Below are positions 53,506 to 63,326 of a stretch of 64,000 bases of DNA, piece after piece (position 1 is the stretch's first letter; each line of letters starts with the position of its first letter). The notes under the pieces are model-generated. The model made no database searches, was not told the DNA's origin, and saw only the letters and a program-made list of their open reading frames with translations. The stretch lies in NCBI GenBank assembly GCA_947455465.1, contig CANGNS010000004.1, forward strand, positions 62,001 to 126,000. Reading direction: 5' to 3'. The stretch comes from Comamonadaceae bacterium. GTDB lineage: Bacteria; Pseudomonadota; Gammaproteobacteria; Burkholderiales; Burkholderiaceae_C. The translations under genes were made by a program, and so were the position numbers.

Positions 53506-54456
53506 TCAGGCACTCTGGGCGCGCAGCACATAGCCGATGCGCGGAAAGTGCACATGCACCGTGCCCACGCGCGCATCCTGGCGCGCCAAGGTGTAGCGGG
53601 TGCGGGTGGCGGCCACCAGTAGGCCCTCGGTGGGCTCAGGGCCAAAGCTTTCGGCCGTAATCGCCACCGCGCTGCCCAGCGCGATGCCATGCTCGTCTTG
53701 GAAAACCGTGTCCGGCGCAATCGCCAGGGGCGTGCTGGCCTGCGCCAAGGCGATGGCGTCGTTAGCCTCCATCGGGCGCACAGTGCCGTGGCCCAGTGCG
53801 GCCATGCGGTCCATCCAGGCCAACACCGCCGGTGTGGCGTCCAAAATGCCCGCCATGCCGGGCACCACGCGCCGGGTAAACCAAAGGGGGTGGTAGGCCG
53901 CAAAGTCGGCCACCGAAGGCGCCTCGCCGAGCAAAAACGGCTGCGCTTGCAGCATGTGCGCTAAGCGTCGCAAGTACGACTTGTAAACGCCTGCCGCGTC
54001 GCCCGGGCGCATGCGCTGCTGCCCGCCGGACATGGCCGCGCGGTCGGCCACAAAGGCCTGCGCCACCGCGGGCGGCGCTTTGGCAAACAGCTGCGCGGCA
54101 CCGGCGGGGCTGAGGTTGTAGGCCATGGCGGCCCAAAACAGCGTGGTGTCGGCCCATTGCGCCAAGGTGCGGGCCAGGCCTTTGCTGGCCTCGGGGTACA
54201 GGCTGGGAGCGGCCTGCAGATGCTCAAGCACCTCGCAAATGAGGGCGCTGTCGCAGTAGATATCCGCGCCGATTTGCAAAAACGGGGTTTTGCGGTAACC
54301 GCCGGTAAGGGCCTGCACATCGGGCTTGGGCATGATGCTGGGCACGGTCACGCCGTGCCAGGTCAGGCCTTTGTAGCCCATCACTAGGCGGATTTTTTCG
54401 GAAAAAGGCGAGCTGGCGTAGTGGTGCAAGACAGGCAGATGGGCGTGCTCAGGCAT
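53506..54456 (-). CDS. glutathione S-transferase-like protein
   Basis: A 316-residue protein. The N-terminal thioredoxin-like GST domain is clear ('LHHYASSPFSEKIRLVMGYKG', 'TPFLQIGADIYCDSALICEVL' with the glutathione-binding 'DS'), followed by an all-helical domain (about 90-215). It then continues for about 100 extra residues (220-316), rich in strands, that are unusual for a GST. An active-site Ser (SPFSEK) rather than Cys is seen. It overlaps the desaturase gene by eight bases in the lipid operon. Confidence 0.82.
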   Translation of the reverse strand: MPEHAHLPVLHHYASSPFSEKIRLVMGYKGLTWHGVTVPSIMPKPDVQALTGGYRKTPFLQIGADIYCDSALICEVLEHLQAAPSLYPEASKGLARTLAQWADTTLFWAAMAYNLSPAGAAQLFAKAPPAVAQAFVADRAAMSGGQQRMRPGDAAGVYKSYLRRLAHMLQAQPFLLGEAPSVADFAAYHPLWFTRRVVPGMAGILDATPAVLAWMDRMAALGHGTVRPMEANDAIALAQASTPLAIAPDTVFQDEHGIALGSAVAITAESFGPEPTEGLLVAATRTRYTLARQDARVGTVHVHFPRIGYVLRAQSA

Positions 54457-55528
54457 GGGCAGCTCCGGTAGAGGTTTTGGGTTTGCGGGGCGCAAAAATC
54501 AGGTGCAAGGTGTCGGGTATGTCACGCACCTCGGCCCCGTCGAGCACGCCGCGCGCTTGCAAGGCGCGGTGCAAAGCGGGCAAGTGGTAGTGCGGCACGG
54601 CCGGGTACAAATGGTGCTCCAGGTGGTAGTTCACATGGTGCGGGAACAAGAGCGCGCCCAGCACCCGGTTGGCCAAACTGCCAAAAGTGCGGTTGCTGCG
54701 TGCGGCGGTCAGCGGCGAGGACAAATCATGCACCGCGCCGTGCTCGCAAATGGCGCGCAGACGCAAGATGGGCTGCAGCGCCGTCATCAGCGGCACGATC
54801 CACACCACCAAATACACCGCCAGCCCATGCCAGCCGGCCAGGGCCAAGGCCAGCAGCGGCATGGCGATATGGGCGGCAACCACAAAGTAGCGGTCTTGCC
54901 GGGCAGCTTTGCGCAGTTGGGGCGAGGTGTCGTTGAGCGGGCGGATGGCGCGCTGCGTGTCTTCGTTGATCGCAGGCGCACCAAAAAAATAGGCGTAAGT
55001 TTTCCAGGCATTCCAGCCGATGATGTCCTGGCCTAGTTTGCGCAGCAAATAGCGTTTACCGCGCGGGTAGCCGCCGTGGATGGCGGTGTCGGGGTCCTCG
55101 CTGCCATACAGGTCGTTGTGGTGCAGGCGGTGCGTCACCCGGTAGGTGCACATGGAAACACCGCTGCTCATGCCGATCAAGCGGCCCAGCAGGTCATTGG
55201 CGCCCCGGTGCGAGAGCAAACGGTAATGCGCCGCCTCGTGCGACAAGATAAACAAGCTGTGTTGGGCCACGCCCATCAAGGCGATGCCAGCCAGCATCCA
55301 GGGGCTGCCCCACAGGCCGACGATCAGCGCGGCCGCGACGGCCAAAAGCACACCGGTTTGGGCCATGGCCCCTATCGAGCGCAGGTCATCAAGCTGGGTA
55401 AAGGGCTGCAGCTCCTGCGCACTCAGGGCTTTGCGGGCCTGGGCGTTGAGGGCGCCTGGGGCGCGCAAATCATCGCGAAACTCTTCCCCAAGTAAGGGGC
55501 CGTGGGTGGGGACGTCTGGCTGCATCAT
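54449..55528 (-). CDS. membrane fatty acid desaturase
   Basis: A 359-residue di-iron membrane enzyme. The three histidine boxes are visible: HEAAH (97-101), HRLHH (133-137) and HHVNYHLEHH (297-306), with hydrophobic pairs about 60-90 and 215-255. The third box of HxxHH type is as in acyl-lipid desaturases and hydroxylases. It needs electrons from a ferredoxin or similar partner that is not local. Its place in an operon otherwise devoted to breakdown of acyl-CoA is notable. Confidence 0.88.
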   Translation of the reverse strand: MMQPDVPTHGPLLGEEFRDDLRAPGALNAQARKALSAQELQPFTQLDDLRSIGAMAQTGVLLAVAAALIVGLWGSPWMLAGIALMGVAQHSLFILSHEAAHYRLLSHRGANDLLGRLIGMSSGVSMCTYRVTHRLHHNDLYGSEDPDTAIHGGYPRGKRYLLRKLGQDIIGWNAWKTYAYFFGAPAINEDTQRAIRPLNDTSPQLRKAARQDRYFVVAAHIAMPLLALALAGWHGLAVYLVVWIVPLMTALQPILRLRAICEHGAVHDLSSPLTAARSNRTFGSLANRVLGALLFPHHVNYHLEHHLYPAVPHYHLPALHRALQARGVLDGAEVRDIPDTLHLIFAPRKPKTSTGAAHA

Positions 55529-55561
55529 CGTGGCTCCTGCGTGGGCGAAGGCGCGGGTGCT

Positions 55562-56578
55562 TTAGATCAGCTTGACCAGCTGCTTGCCAAAATTGCGGCC
55601 GCTAAGCAATCCCAAAAACGCCTGGGGTGCGCTCTCAATGCCCTGCGCGACGGTCTCGCGGGCGCGCAGCGCGCCACTGGCGACCAAGCCGGCCAGTTCG
55701 GCCAGCGCCGCGGGCCACACCTGAGGATGCTCGCTCACGATAAAGCCCTGAAAACGCAGGCGCTGCATCAAGATCAGTTGGGGCGCCGCCATGGGGATGG
55801 GGGCGCCGTTGTAGCCGGCAATCATGCCGCATACCGCCACGCGGCCAAAGGCGTTCATCAGCGGCAAGACGGCATTCATGACCCTGCCGCCCACGTTCTC
55901 AAAATAGCCTTCAATGCCCTGCGGGCATACAGCCCGCAGGGCGGCTGACAGACTGGCTGCGTCAGCGTGCTGCTTGTAATCGATACAGGCATCAAAGCCG
56001 AGTTCATCGACCACATAAGCGCATTTGTCCGGTCCGCCGGCAATCCCCACGACGCGGCAGCCGCGCGCCCTGGCCAGCGCGCCAAAGGCACTGCCCACGG
56101 CGCCCGATGCGGCGCTGACCACCACCGTGTCGCCCGCCTTGGGCGCGATGATGTGCACCAAGCCGTAGTAGGCCGTCACGCCCGGCATGCCGACGGCGCC
56201 CAGGTAGGCGCTCAGAGGCACTTGGCGGTCGTCGACTTTGCGCAACATAGCGATGGTGGCCGAGGTGACAAGCCCGTACTCTTGCCAGCCACCCATGCCC
56301 ACCACTTTGTCGCCGATGGCAAAAGCCTTGTTACCCGACTGCAGCACTTCGCCTACCGTGCCGCCCAGCATGGGCTGGCCCAAAGGCTGAGGCTCGGCAT
56401 AGCTTTTGCCATCGTTCATACGCCCGCGCATGTAAGGGTCCAGGCTCAGGTAGTGGTGGCGCACCAGCACTTCGCCCTCGCCCACCTCGGGAGCGGGCGC
56501 GCTGACCAATGCAAAGTTCTCCAAGCTGGCCTGTCCGCTGGGCCGGCTGATCAGGTGGATTTGGCGATTAGTGGTCAT
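55562..56578 (-). CDS. NADP-dependent oxidoreductase, CurA/leukotriene-B4-dehydrogenase type
   Basis: A 338-residue medium-chain reductase of the CurA/PTGR branch: 'LVRHHYLSLDPYMRGRMND' near the start, 'GMPGVTAYYGLVHI' and the NADPH-binding 'VVVSAASGAVGSAFGALARARG'. Relatives reduce the double bond of alpha,beta-unsaturated ketones and aldehydes with NADPH. ATG at 56578 gives the usual TTNRQIHL start. It could clear enones formed during fatty acid desaturation or oxidation; that link is inferred. Confidence 0.88.
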   Translation of the reverse strand: MTTNRQIHLISRPSGQASLENFALVSAPAPEVGEGEVLVRHHYLSLDPYMRGRMNDGKSYAEPQPLGQPMLGGTVGEVLQSGNKAFAIGDKVVGMGGWQEYGLVTSATIAMLRKVDDRQVPLSAYLGAVGMPGVTAYYGLVHIIAPKAGDTVVVSAASGAVGSAFGALARARGCRVVGIAGGPDKCAYVVDELGFDACIDYKQHADAASLSAALRAVCPQGIEGYFENVGGRVMNAVLPLMNAFGRVAVCGMIAGYNGAPIPMAAPQLILMQRLRFQGFIVSEHPQVWPAALAELAGLVASGALRARETVAQGIESAPQAFLGLLSGRNFGKQLVKLI

Positions 56579-56592
56579 GGTGGCTCCGTCTA

Positions 56593-57072
56593 TCACTGAG
56601 GGGACGCGGATCGCTGCAAAAGCGTAGCCGAGCGCGCCGGGTCTTTGAGGTATTTGAAGGTCCCCATGGCCGTGGCACAAGCCCGGCCTTTGGCGTCATA
56701 CACCGTGGACTGGGTAAACGCCAGCGTCGCCGTACGGTGCAAAAGCGTGCCGCGCGCGGTCAAGGGGCCGATGGCCGCTTGCATAAAACTGGTTTTCATC
56801 TCGATGGTGACCACGCCGTTGGCTGGCGTGTCGCTGCGCGCCGCAGTCGCCATAGACACATCAAGCAAGGTCATCAAAGCCCCGCCGTGCGTCACGCCCA
56901 GCGAGTTGGCGTGCTCAGCCCGGGGCGCAAAAGCGATTTCGGAGCTGCCCTGCCCGCAACTGCGCAGTTCAAAGCCCAAATGGTCCACAAAGGGGATACG
57001 TACCCCATTGCCGGCCAGCAGGCGCCAAGAGGCCGCCTCGGGGCTCAAGGGCGGCGCATCGCTGTCAGCCAC
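56593..57072 (-). CDS. PaaI-type hotdog thioesterase
   Basis: A 159-residue hotdog protein with the 'HANSLGVTHGGALMTLLDVSMATAA' helix and 'VTIEMKTSFMQAA' strand of the PaaI/YdiI family. It hydrolyses acyl-CoA or aryl-CoA esters. The start is GTG at 57072, which lies inside the preceding SDR gene (8-base overlap). Within the operon it could release CoA from stalled intermediates. Confidence 0.85.
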   Translation of the reverse strand: MADSDAPPLSPEAASWRLLAGNGVRIPFVDHLGFELRSCGQGSSEIAFAPRAEHANSLGVTHGGALMTLLDVSMATAARSDTPANGVVTIEMKTSFMQAAIGPLTARGTLLHRTATLAFTQSTVYDAKGRACATAMGTFKYLKDPARSATLLQRSASPQ

Positions 57073-57856
57073 CGGCCACCACGCTGACGCCGCCGTCCAC
57101 CGCCAGCCATTGGCCGGTGATGTGTTTGCCCGCGTCAGAGGCGTACAAAAGGCACAGGCCCTTCAGGTCTTCGTCATCACCCAGGCGCTTGAGTGGCGCA
57201 TGCGCGGCCAGGCGGTCTTCTCCCATCGCTTTTAAGGTGCCGGCGGTCATACGGCTGGGGAAGAAGCCCGGGCAAATGGCGTTGACCGTGATGTTGTACT
57301 TGCCCCACTCCGCGCCCAGCGTGCGCGTGAAATTGATCACCGCGCCTTTGGAGGTGTTGTAGGCGATCGTATTCATGCCTTCGGGGTTGCCCCCCAGTCC
57401 GGCGATGGAGGCTACGTTGATGATGCGGCCCGAGCGCCGTGCAATCATGCTTTTCTTGGCAATGGCCTGGCTGAGCAAAAAGTAGCCGCGCACATTGAGG
57501 TTCATCACTTTGTCCCAGGCCTCGACCGGGTGGTCTTCGGCGGGGGCACCCCAGGCGGCGCCGGCGTTGTTGACCAAGATATCCACATCGCCCATACGCT
57601 GCAGGGTTTCATCGGCCAGGCGGGCGATTTCGCTGTCCTGGGCGCAGTCGGCGGCGATCCAGCGCGCATCAATGCCAGCGGCTTGCAGCTCGGCAGCGGC
57701 CTCCTCCAGGTCGGAGGCTTTGCGCGAGCTGAGCATAATTTTGGCGCCGGCCTCGCCCAAGGCATGGGCCATTTGCAAACCCAGGCCGCGTGAGCCACCG
57801 GTCACCAAGGCGGTTTTGCCGGTCAAATCGAACAACTGCTGAATAGTGCGTGTCAT
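57065..57856 (-). CDS. short-chain dehydrogenase/reductase
   Basis: A 263-residue classical SDR. The motif TGGSRGLG, 'VDILVNNAGAAWG', the catalytic Ser in NVASIAG and the Tyr/Lys in YNTSKGAV are all present, and it ends in 'HITGQWLAVDGGVSVVAGG', typical of FabG-like enzymes. It likely oxidises or reduces a hydroxyacyl or alcohol substrate with NAD(P). The Arg after the glycine-rich motif suggests NADP. It follows the small membrane protein by 44 bases. Confidence 0.87.
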   Translation of the reverse strand: MTRTIQQLFDLTGKTALVTGGSRGLGLQMAHALGEAGAKIMLSSRKASDLEEAAAELQAAGIDARWIAADCAQDSEIARLADETLQRMGDVDILVNNAGAAWGAPAEDHPVEAWDKVMNLNVRGYFLLSQAIAKKSMIARRSGRIINVASIAGLGGNPEGMNTIAYNTSKGAVINFTRTLGAEWGKYNITVNAICPGFFPSRMTAGTLKAMGEDRLAAHAPLKRLGDDEDLKGLCLLYASDAGKHITGQWLAVDGGVSVVAGG

Positions 57857-57900
57857 AGGGGTTCCAAAAACAGGGTTAAAGATCAAAGAGTTTTGCAGGC

Positions 57901-58131
57901 TTACAGGTCTTCCTCGCGCATGCGCGAGCGCAGCACGATCAGGCCCACGCCTGCCAACGCCGCCAGCAGACCGATGCCAAAAATGGCACCGTTGCCCGCC
58001 GCGCCCTCTTGGGCCGCGAAGTGCCCCAGCACCATAGAGAGCAAGCCGCCGTAAATCAGAATCCAGGTGATGCGCTCTAAGCGCAGCAAGCGCACATTGG
58101 TGGTGCCGTTGTATTTTTTGAAAAAAGCCAT
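57901..58131 (-). CDS. small two-helix membrane protein, unknown function
   Basis: A 76-residue protein with a basic N-terminus (AFFKKYNGTTNVRLLRLERI), two membrane helices (about 22-38 and 47-67) and a charged C-terminal tail (RSRMREEDL). It is not a family I recognise. Its ATG overlaps the stop of the acyl-CoA dehydrogenase by one base (TGATG), so it is coupled to that gene and could anchor the enzyme or its electron acceptor at the membrane; this is inference from context only. Confidence 0.75.
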   Translation of the reverse strand: MAFFKKYNGTTNVRLLRLERITWILIYGGLLSMVLGHFAAQEGAAGNGAIFGIGLLAALAGVGLIVLRSRMREEDL

Positions 58132-59984
58132 CAGAAAGCCTCCTCAGGAAGGGTTGCACAGGTCATATCCCGTGATTGAACCACAGACAGCCAGGCGCCG
58201 ATTTTGGGCAATTCATAGTGGTAGAAGAACTGCGCCGCACCCAGGCGGCCCACGGTGGCGCTGTGGGCTTGCTGCGGGTCGTGCGCCAAAGCGGCGGCGG
58301 CCACATCGAGCCAAATCCAGGCTAGCACGGTGTGCCCGAAAGCCTGCATATAGGGCACGGCGTTAGCCAAGGCTTCGGTCGGGTTGGCACTGGCCCAGGC
58401 TTTCTGCGTGGCGGCGCCGACCTGGCCCAGGGCCTGACCCAGGGCAGCGGCATGGGGCGCAAGCGCTGCGTGCGCGCTTGCGCGGGCCATGGTTTCTTGC
58501 ATGCGCGCGGCCAGCAGTTGCATGCCGCGCCCGTTTTCCATCAGCACTTTGCGGCCCAGCAAATCCATGGCCTGGATGCCGTGGCTGCCTTCGTGGATCA
58601 TGTTTAGGCGGTTGTCGCGCCAGTATTGCTCTACCGGGAAATCCCGTGTGTAGCCGTAGCCACCGTGCACCTGGATGGCCAGGGAGTTGGCCTCCAGGCA
58701 CCACTCGCTGGGCCAGCTTTTGGCAATCGGGGTGAGTACCTCGAGCAGCAAGCGGGCTTCGTCGGCCTGCGCGCTATCGGCAGTGTGCTGTTCGTCAACC
58801 AACCGGGCGCAGTACAGGGCCAGCGCCAAAGCGCCTTCGCCGTAGGCTTTTTGCGCCAGCAGCATGCGCCGCACATCGCTGTGCTCGATGATGCGCACCT
58901 GCGGCTGCGAGGCGTCTTTACCGCCTGCGCCGATAGGGCGTCCTTGCGGGCGGTTTTTCGCGTATTCCAACGAGGCGTAATAGCCGGCCAAACCCAGCAT
59001 GGTGGCGGCAATGCCCACGCCGATGCGCGCCTCGTTCATCATGTGAAACATGCAGCGCAGGCCTTCGCCGGGTTTGCCGACCAGGTAGCCAATGGCGCCC
59101 GCACCCTGCCCGTCCAAGCCGGCACTGCTGGTCACCGGGAATTTGCCCTCGCCAAAATTGAGCAAGGTGTTGGTGGTGCCGCGCCAGCCCAGCTTGTGGT
59201 TCAGACCGGCCAGCGCCACATCGTTGCGTACGCCGGTCAGGGCGCCTTGGGTGTCGACCAGCTTTTTGGGCACGATAAACAGCGAGATGCCGCGTGTGCC
59301 GGGCACCAGCTTGCCATTGGCGTCCGGAATTTTGGCGAGCACCAAATGGATGATGTTCTCGCTGAGCTCGTGCTCGCCGCTGGAGATCCACATCTTGTTG
59401 CCCTTGAGGCGGTAGCGCGGACCCAGGGGGTCGGCCTCAGATCCGTCACCGTCGGGCAGCGCGCGGGTGACGATGTCCGACAGGCTGGAGCCCGCTTGCG
59501 GCTCGCTCAGGCACATGGTGCCCGAGAAGCGGCCAGCAAACTCTTGTTTGGCAAATACCTCTTTTTGCATCTCGGTGCCGTGCACCATCAGTAAATTGGC
59601 GTTGCCGGTGGTCAGCATGCCCGAGCCTATGCTGACCGAGGCGCAGGCAAAAAAGGCATTGGCCGCTGCCTCTACGCTGTAGGGCAGTTGCATGCCGCCG
59701 ATGTCATAGTCCTGGGCGGCGCTGAGCATGCCCGAAGCGGCGTAGGCCGCCGCCGCGTCATGCGTGGCCTGGGGCAGGATGACCCGCTCGCCATCAAAGT
59801 GCGGCTCTTGGGTGTCCACCAGCCGATTGAAGGGCGCAAACTTCTCGCGGGCGATGCGCTCGCAGGTGTCGAGCACCGCGTCAAAAGTCTCGCGCGAATG
59901 GTCCGCAAAGCGCGGGCGCTGGGCCAGCTGTGCTGTGCGCAACCAATCGTGGAGCAAAAAATCGATGGTTGCGCGCAGCTTCAT
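58131..59984 (-). CDS. acyl-CoA dehydrogenase, DmdC-like long form
   Basis: A 617-residue flavoenzyme, longer than the 380-residue classic form by N- and C-terminal extensions. The FAD-binding middle part has 'MCLSEPQAGSSLSDIVTRAL' and 'KMWISSGEHEL'. The catalytic glutamate is in NMIHEGSHGIQAMDLLGRK around residue 465, following 'VHGGYGYTRDFPVEQYWRDNR'. This branch includes methylmercaptopropionyl-CoA dehydrogenase DmdC and other long-chain enzymes. It carries out the first oxidation step of beta-oxidation here. An upstream in-frame GTG at 59993 is an alternative start. Confidence 0.9.
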   Translation of the reverse strand: MKLRATIDFLLHDWLRTAQLAQRPRFADHSRETFDAVLDTCERIAREKFAPFNRLVDTQEPHFDGERVILPQATHDAAAAYAASGMLSAAQDYDIGGMQLPYSVEAAANAFFACASVSIGSGMLTTGNANLLMVHGTEMQKEVFAKQEFAGRFSGTMCLSEPQAGSSLSDIVTRALPDGDGSEADPLGPRYRLKGNKMWISSGEHELSENIIHLVLAKIPDANGKLVPGTRGISLFIVPKKLVDTQGALTGVRNDVALAGLNHKLGWRGTTNTLLNFGEGKFPVTSSAGLDGQGAGAIGYLVGKPGEGLRCMFHMMNEARIGVGIAATMLGLAGYYASLEYAKNRPQGRPIGAGGKDASQPQVRIIEHSDVRRMLLAQKAYGEGALALALYCARLVDEQHTADSAQADEARLLLEVLTPIAKSWPSEWCLEANSLAIQVHGGYGYTRDFPVEQYWRDNRLNMIHEGSHGIQAMDLLGRKVLMENGRGMQLLAARMQETMARASAHAALAPHAAALGQALGQVGAATQKAWASANPTEALANAVPYMQAFGHTVLAWIWLDVAAAALAHDPQQAHSATVGRLGAAQFFYHYELPKIGAWLSVVQSRDMTCATLPEEAF

Positions 59985-59996
59985 GGCAGGCACCGA

Positions 59997-61172
59997 TTAG
60001 AGGACTTCGAACACGCCTGCCGCGCCCATGCCGCCACCAATACACATGGTGATGCACACGCGTTTGGCGCCACGGCGCTTGCCCTCGATCAGGGCGTGGC
60101 CCGTCAGACGCTGGCCGCTCATGCCAAAGGGGTGGCCCACCGCAATGGCCCCGCCGTTAACGTTCAAGCGGTCGGCGGGAATGCCCAGCTTGTCGCGGCA
60201 GTAAATGACCTGCACGGCAAAAGCTTCATTGAGTTCCCACAGGTCGATGTCATCGACCGTCAGGCCCAGGCGCTTGAGCACTTTGGGCACGGCAAACACC
60301 GGGCCAATACCCATCTCGTCAGGCTCGCAACCGGCCACCGCAAAGCCCAGAAAGCGGCCCAAGGGCTGCAGGCCTTTTTGCTCGGCGGTTTTCTCGTTCA
60401 TGATGACCACAGCGCCTGCGCCGTCGGACAACTGGCTGGCATTACCGGCCGAAACCACACCGCCTGGCAGCGCCGAGCGCAGGTCTTTGATGCCTTCGTA
60501 GGTGGTGCCAGCGCGGATACCCTCGTCATCGCTGACAGTGACTTGCTTGCTCATCATGCCCATGACTTTGTCGGCCACGCCCATGGTGACTTTGATCGGT
60601 GCGATTTCGTCTTTAAACAAGCCTTTTTCAAGGGCAGCAGCGGCTTTTTGCTGGCTGGCGGCGCCGTATTCGTCCATCACCTGGCGCGAAATGTTGTAGC
60701 GCTTGGCCACTTGCTCGGCCGTTTGCAGCATGGCCCAGTAGACCTCGGGCTTGTTTTTAGCCAACCACGGGTCCGAGATCATGTGCTGGTTCATGTTTTG
60801 CACAGTGTGCGAGATCGCCTCGACGCCGCCGGCCACGTACACGTCGCCCTCGCCCGTCATGATGCGCTGCGCCGCTGTGGCAATGGTTTGCAGGCCCGAG
60901 GAGCAAAAACGGTTGATCGTCATGCCCGAAACCGTGACCGGGCAGCCCGCACGCAAAGCGATTTGGCGCGCGATATTGGCGCCGGTCGCCCCTTCGGGGT
61001 TGCCGCAGCCGATGATGACGTCGTCCACTTCGGCGGCGTCAATGCCGGCGCGCTTGATGGCGTGCTCGACCGCGTGGCCACCCATGGTGGCGCCATGGGT
61101 CATATTGAAAGCGCCTTTCCAGCTCCGGGTCAGAGGGGTGCGGGCAGTAGAAACAATTACAGCTGAAGTCAT
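59997..61172 (-). CDS. fadA: acetyl-CoA C-acyltransferase (thiolase)
   Basis: A 391-residue thiolase with the catalytic residues Cys90 in RFCSSGLQ, His347 in [10 protein letters not shown] and Cys377 in TMCIGGGMG. It cleaves 3-ketoacyl-CoA to acetyl-CoA and a shortened acyl-CoA, the last step of beta-oxidation. It starts nine bases after fadB; together the two gene products would form the trifunctional-type complex. The symbol fadA is assigned from context, as acetyl-CoA acetyltransferases look similar. Confidence 0.92.
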   Translation of the reverse strand: MTSAVIVSTARTPLTRSWKGAFNMTHGATMGGHAVEHAIKRAGIDAAEVDDVIIGCGNPEGATGANIARQIALRAGCPVTVSGMTINRFCSSGLQTIATAAQRIMTGEGDVYVAGGVEAISHTVQNMNQHMISDPWLAKNKPEVYWAMLQTAEQVAKRYNISRQVMDEYGAASQQKAAAALEKGLFKDEIAPIKVTMGVADKVMGMMSKQVTVSDDEGIRAGTTYEGIKDLRSALPGGVVSAGNASQLSDGAGAVVIMNEKTAEQKGLQPLGRFLGFAVAGCEPDEMGIGPVFAVPKVLKRLGLTVDDIDLWELNEAFAVQVIYCRDKLGIPADRLNVNGGAIAVGHPFGMSGQRLTGHALIEGKRRGAKRVCITMCIGGGMGAAGVFEVL

Positions 61173-61181
61173 GGCAGTTCC

Positions 61182-63281
61182 TTAATTAAATGTCTTACCT
61201 TCGGCCACCAGGCGCGCCAACAGGGGCGCGGGTTTCCAGAAATTGGCGTCGTCGTGCGGGTTTTGGGCAAAGCGGTGCATGGCTTGCATCACGTTAAACA
61301 GGCCCACCTCGTCGGCATACAGCATGGGGCCGCCGCGGTAAATCGGGAAGCCATAGCCAAAGATGTAGACGATGTCGATATCGCTGGCCTTGTTGGCAAT
61401 GCCTTCTTCCAAAATGTGGGCCGCTTCGTTGACCAGTGCAAAAACCAGGCGCTGAACAATTTCTTCGTCGCTGACCTTGCGCGGGGTAATGCCTTGGGAG
61501 GCGCGGTAGTCCTCAATCATTTTGATGACTTCGGCATTGGGAATGGCTTCGCGCTTGCCCGCTTGGTAGTCGTACCAGCCGGCGCCAGTTTTTTGGCCGA
61601 AGCGGCCTTTCTCGCAAAGCAAATCGGCAGTGCGGCTGTATTTGACGTGGGCCAGTTCGACAGCGCGGCGCTTGCGGATGGCCCAGCCGATGTCATTGCC
61701 GGCCAAATCGCCCATGCGGAACGGGCCCATGGCCATGCCAAATTTCTCCATGGCTTTGTCGACTTGGGCGGGGGTGCAGCCTTCATCGAGCAGCAAGCCG
61801 GCTTGGCGGGCGTATTGCTCGATCATGCGGTTGCCGATAAAGCCGTCGCACACGCCCGAGACCACGGCGGTTTTGCGGATTTTTTTGGCCACCGCCATCG
61901 CCGTTGCCATGACGTCTTTGGAGGTCTTGGCGCCACGCACCACTTCAAGCAGCTTCATCACGTTGGCGGGGCTAAAGAAATGCAGGCCCACCACGTCCTG
62001 CGGGCGCTGGGTAAAGGCGGCAATTTTGTTAACGTCCAGCGTGGAGGTGTTCGATGCCAGGATGGCGCCGGGCTTCATTACGCGGTCGAGTTCTTTGAAC
62101 ACTTTTTCCTTCACGCCAATGTCCTCAAACACGGCCTCAATCACCATGTCGGCGCTGCCCAGGTCGTCGTAGCTCAGGGTGGTGGACAAAAGCGCCATGC
62201 GCTGCTCGTATTTGTCTTGCTTGAGCTTGCCTTTTTTGACCTGCGCCTCGTAGTTTCCGCGCATGATGCCCACGCCTTTGTCCAGGGCTTCTTGCTTCAT
62301 TTCCAGCATCTTGACGGCAATGCCAGCGTTCAGGAAGTTCATAGCAATGCCGCCGCCCATGGTGCCCGCGCCGATGATGGCCACACTCTTGATCTCGCGC
62401 AGTGGCGTGTCCGAGGGCACGTCCGGAATTTTCGAGGCGGCCCGCTCGCTCAAGAACAGGTGGCGCAAGGCGCGGCTCTCCGAGCTCATCATCAGGCTAA
62501 TGAAGATGTCGCGCTCGACGGCCAGGCCGTCATCAAACTTCTTCTTGGTAGCGGCCTCGACCGCGTCCACGCACTTGAGCGGCGCAGGCAGGTTTTTAAC
62601 CATCGCGCCCACGCCGTTGCGCACAAATTGGAAGAAAGCGTCGCCCATGGGGTGGCTGCACGGCAGGTTGCGCACCAGCGGCAGGGGCCGGGTGGCAGCG
62701 ACTGCATGGGCCAAATCCATGGCCTCTTGGGCCAGGGTGTCGGCCGACTTGGCCATTTTGTCGAACAGTTTTTGGCCCGGCAGCATGGCCAGCATTTCGC
62801 TCTTGATGGCCTCGCCCGAGACCACCATATTGACGGCGGGCTCTACGCCCAAAACACGCGGCAGGCGCTGCGTACCACCCGCGCCGGGCAGCAAACCGAG
62901 CTTGACTTCGGGCAGCGCGATGCTGGCGCCCGGTGCGGCGATACGGTAGTGGCAACCCAGCGCCAGTTCCAGGCCGCCGCCCATGGCCACCGAATGGATG
63001 GCGGCCACGACGGGCTTGGTGGCGTTCTCGATCATGCGGATCACGCTGCCCAGGTTAGGCTCTTGCATGGCCTTGGGCGAACCAAACTCGCGGATATCGG
63101 CCCCACCGGAGAACGCTCCACCGGCGCCGGTAATGATGACGGCGACCACGGCCGAATCCGCCATGGCCTGCTCTAAGCCTTGGGTAATCCCCAAGCGGGT
63201 GCTGTAGCCCAAGCCGTTGACGGGCGGGTTGTCTAAGGTGATGACGGCAAGGTCACCGTGAACTTTGTAATGGGCGGTCAT
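61182..63281 (-). CDS. fadB: 3-hydroxyacyl-CoA dehydrogenase/enoyl-CoA hydratase
   Basis: A 699-residue bifunctional enzyme. The N-terminal hydratase domain (about 1-190) has '[15 protein letters not shown]' and '[15 protein letters not shown]...[19 protein letters not shown]' with the catalytic glutamates. The dehydrogenase part begins near residue 300 with [15 protein letters not shown] and has '[18 protein letters not shown]'. It hydrates enoyl-CoA and oxidises the hydroxyacyl product with NAD. It is the first gene of the large leftward lipid operon. Its promoter region (63327-63355) holds a perfect palindrome. Confidence 0.94.
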   Translation of the reverse strand: MTAHYKVHGDLAVITLDNPPVNGLGYSTRLGITQGLEQAMADSAVVAVIITGAGGAFSGGADIREFGSPKAMQEPNLGSVIRMIENATKPVVAAIHSVAMGGGLELALGCHYRIAAPGASIALPEVKLGLLPGAGGTQRLPRVLGVEPAVNMVVSGEAIKSEMLAMLPGQKLFDKMAKSADTLAQEAMDLAHAVAATRPLPLVRNLPCSHPMGDAFFQFVRNGVGAMVKNLPAPLKCVDAVEAATKKKFDDGLAVERDIFISLMMSSESRALRHLFLSERAASKIPDVPSDTPLREIKSVAIIGAGTMGGGIAMNFLNAGIAVKMLEMKQEALDKGVGIMRGNYEAQVKKGKLKQDKYEQRMALLSTTLSYDDLGSADMVIEAVFEDIGVKEKVFKELDRVMKPGAILASNTSTLDVNKIAAFTQRPQDVVGLHFFSPANVMKLLEVVRGAKTSKDVMATAMAVAKKIRKTAVVSGVCDGFIGNRMIEQYARQAGLLLDEGCTPAQVDKAMEKFGMAMGPFRMGDLAGNDIGWAIRKRRAVELAHVKYSRTADLLCEKGRFGQKTGAGWYDYQAGKREAIPNAEVIKMIEDYRASQGITPRKVSDEEIVQRLVFALVNEAAHILEEGIANKASDIDIVYIFGYGFPIYRGGPMLYADEVGLFNVMQAMHRFAQNPHDDANFWKPAPLLARLVAEGKTFN

Positions 63282-63326
63282 GCGTGAAGTCCTTGTAGAA
63301 ATACAGTCAGTGAGAAACGGAAACAC

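Noticed and set aside
61254..63176. 640-codon open frame on the plus strand opposite fadB
   Set aside because: A shadow of the GC-rich fadB coding strand; no conserved motif, and fadB is intact.
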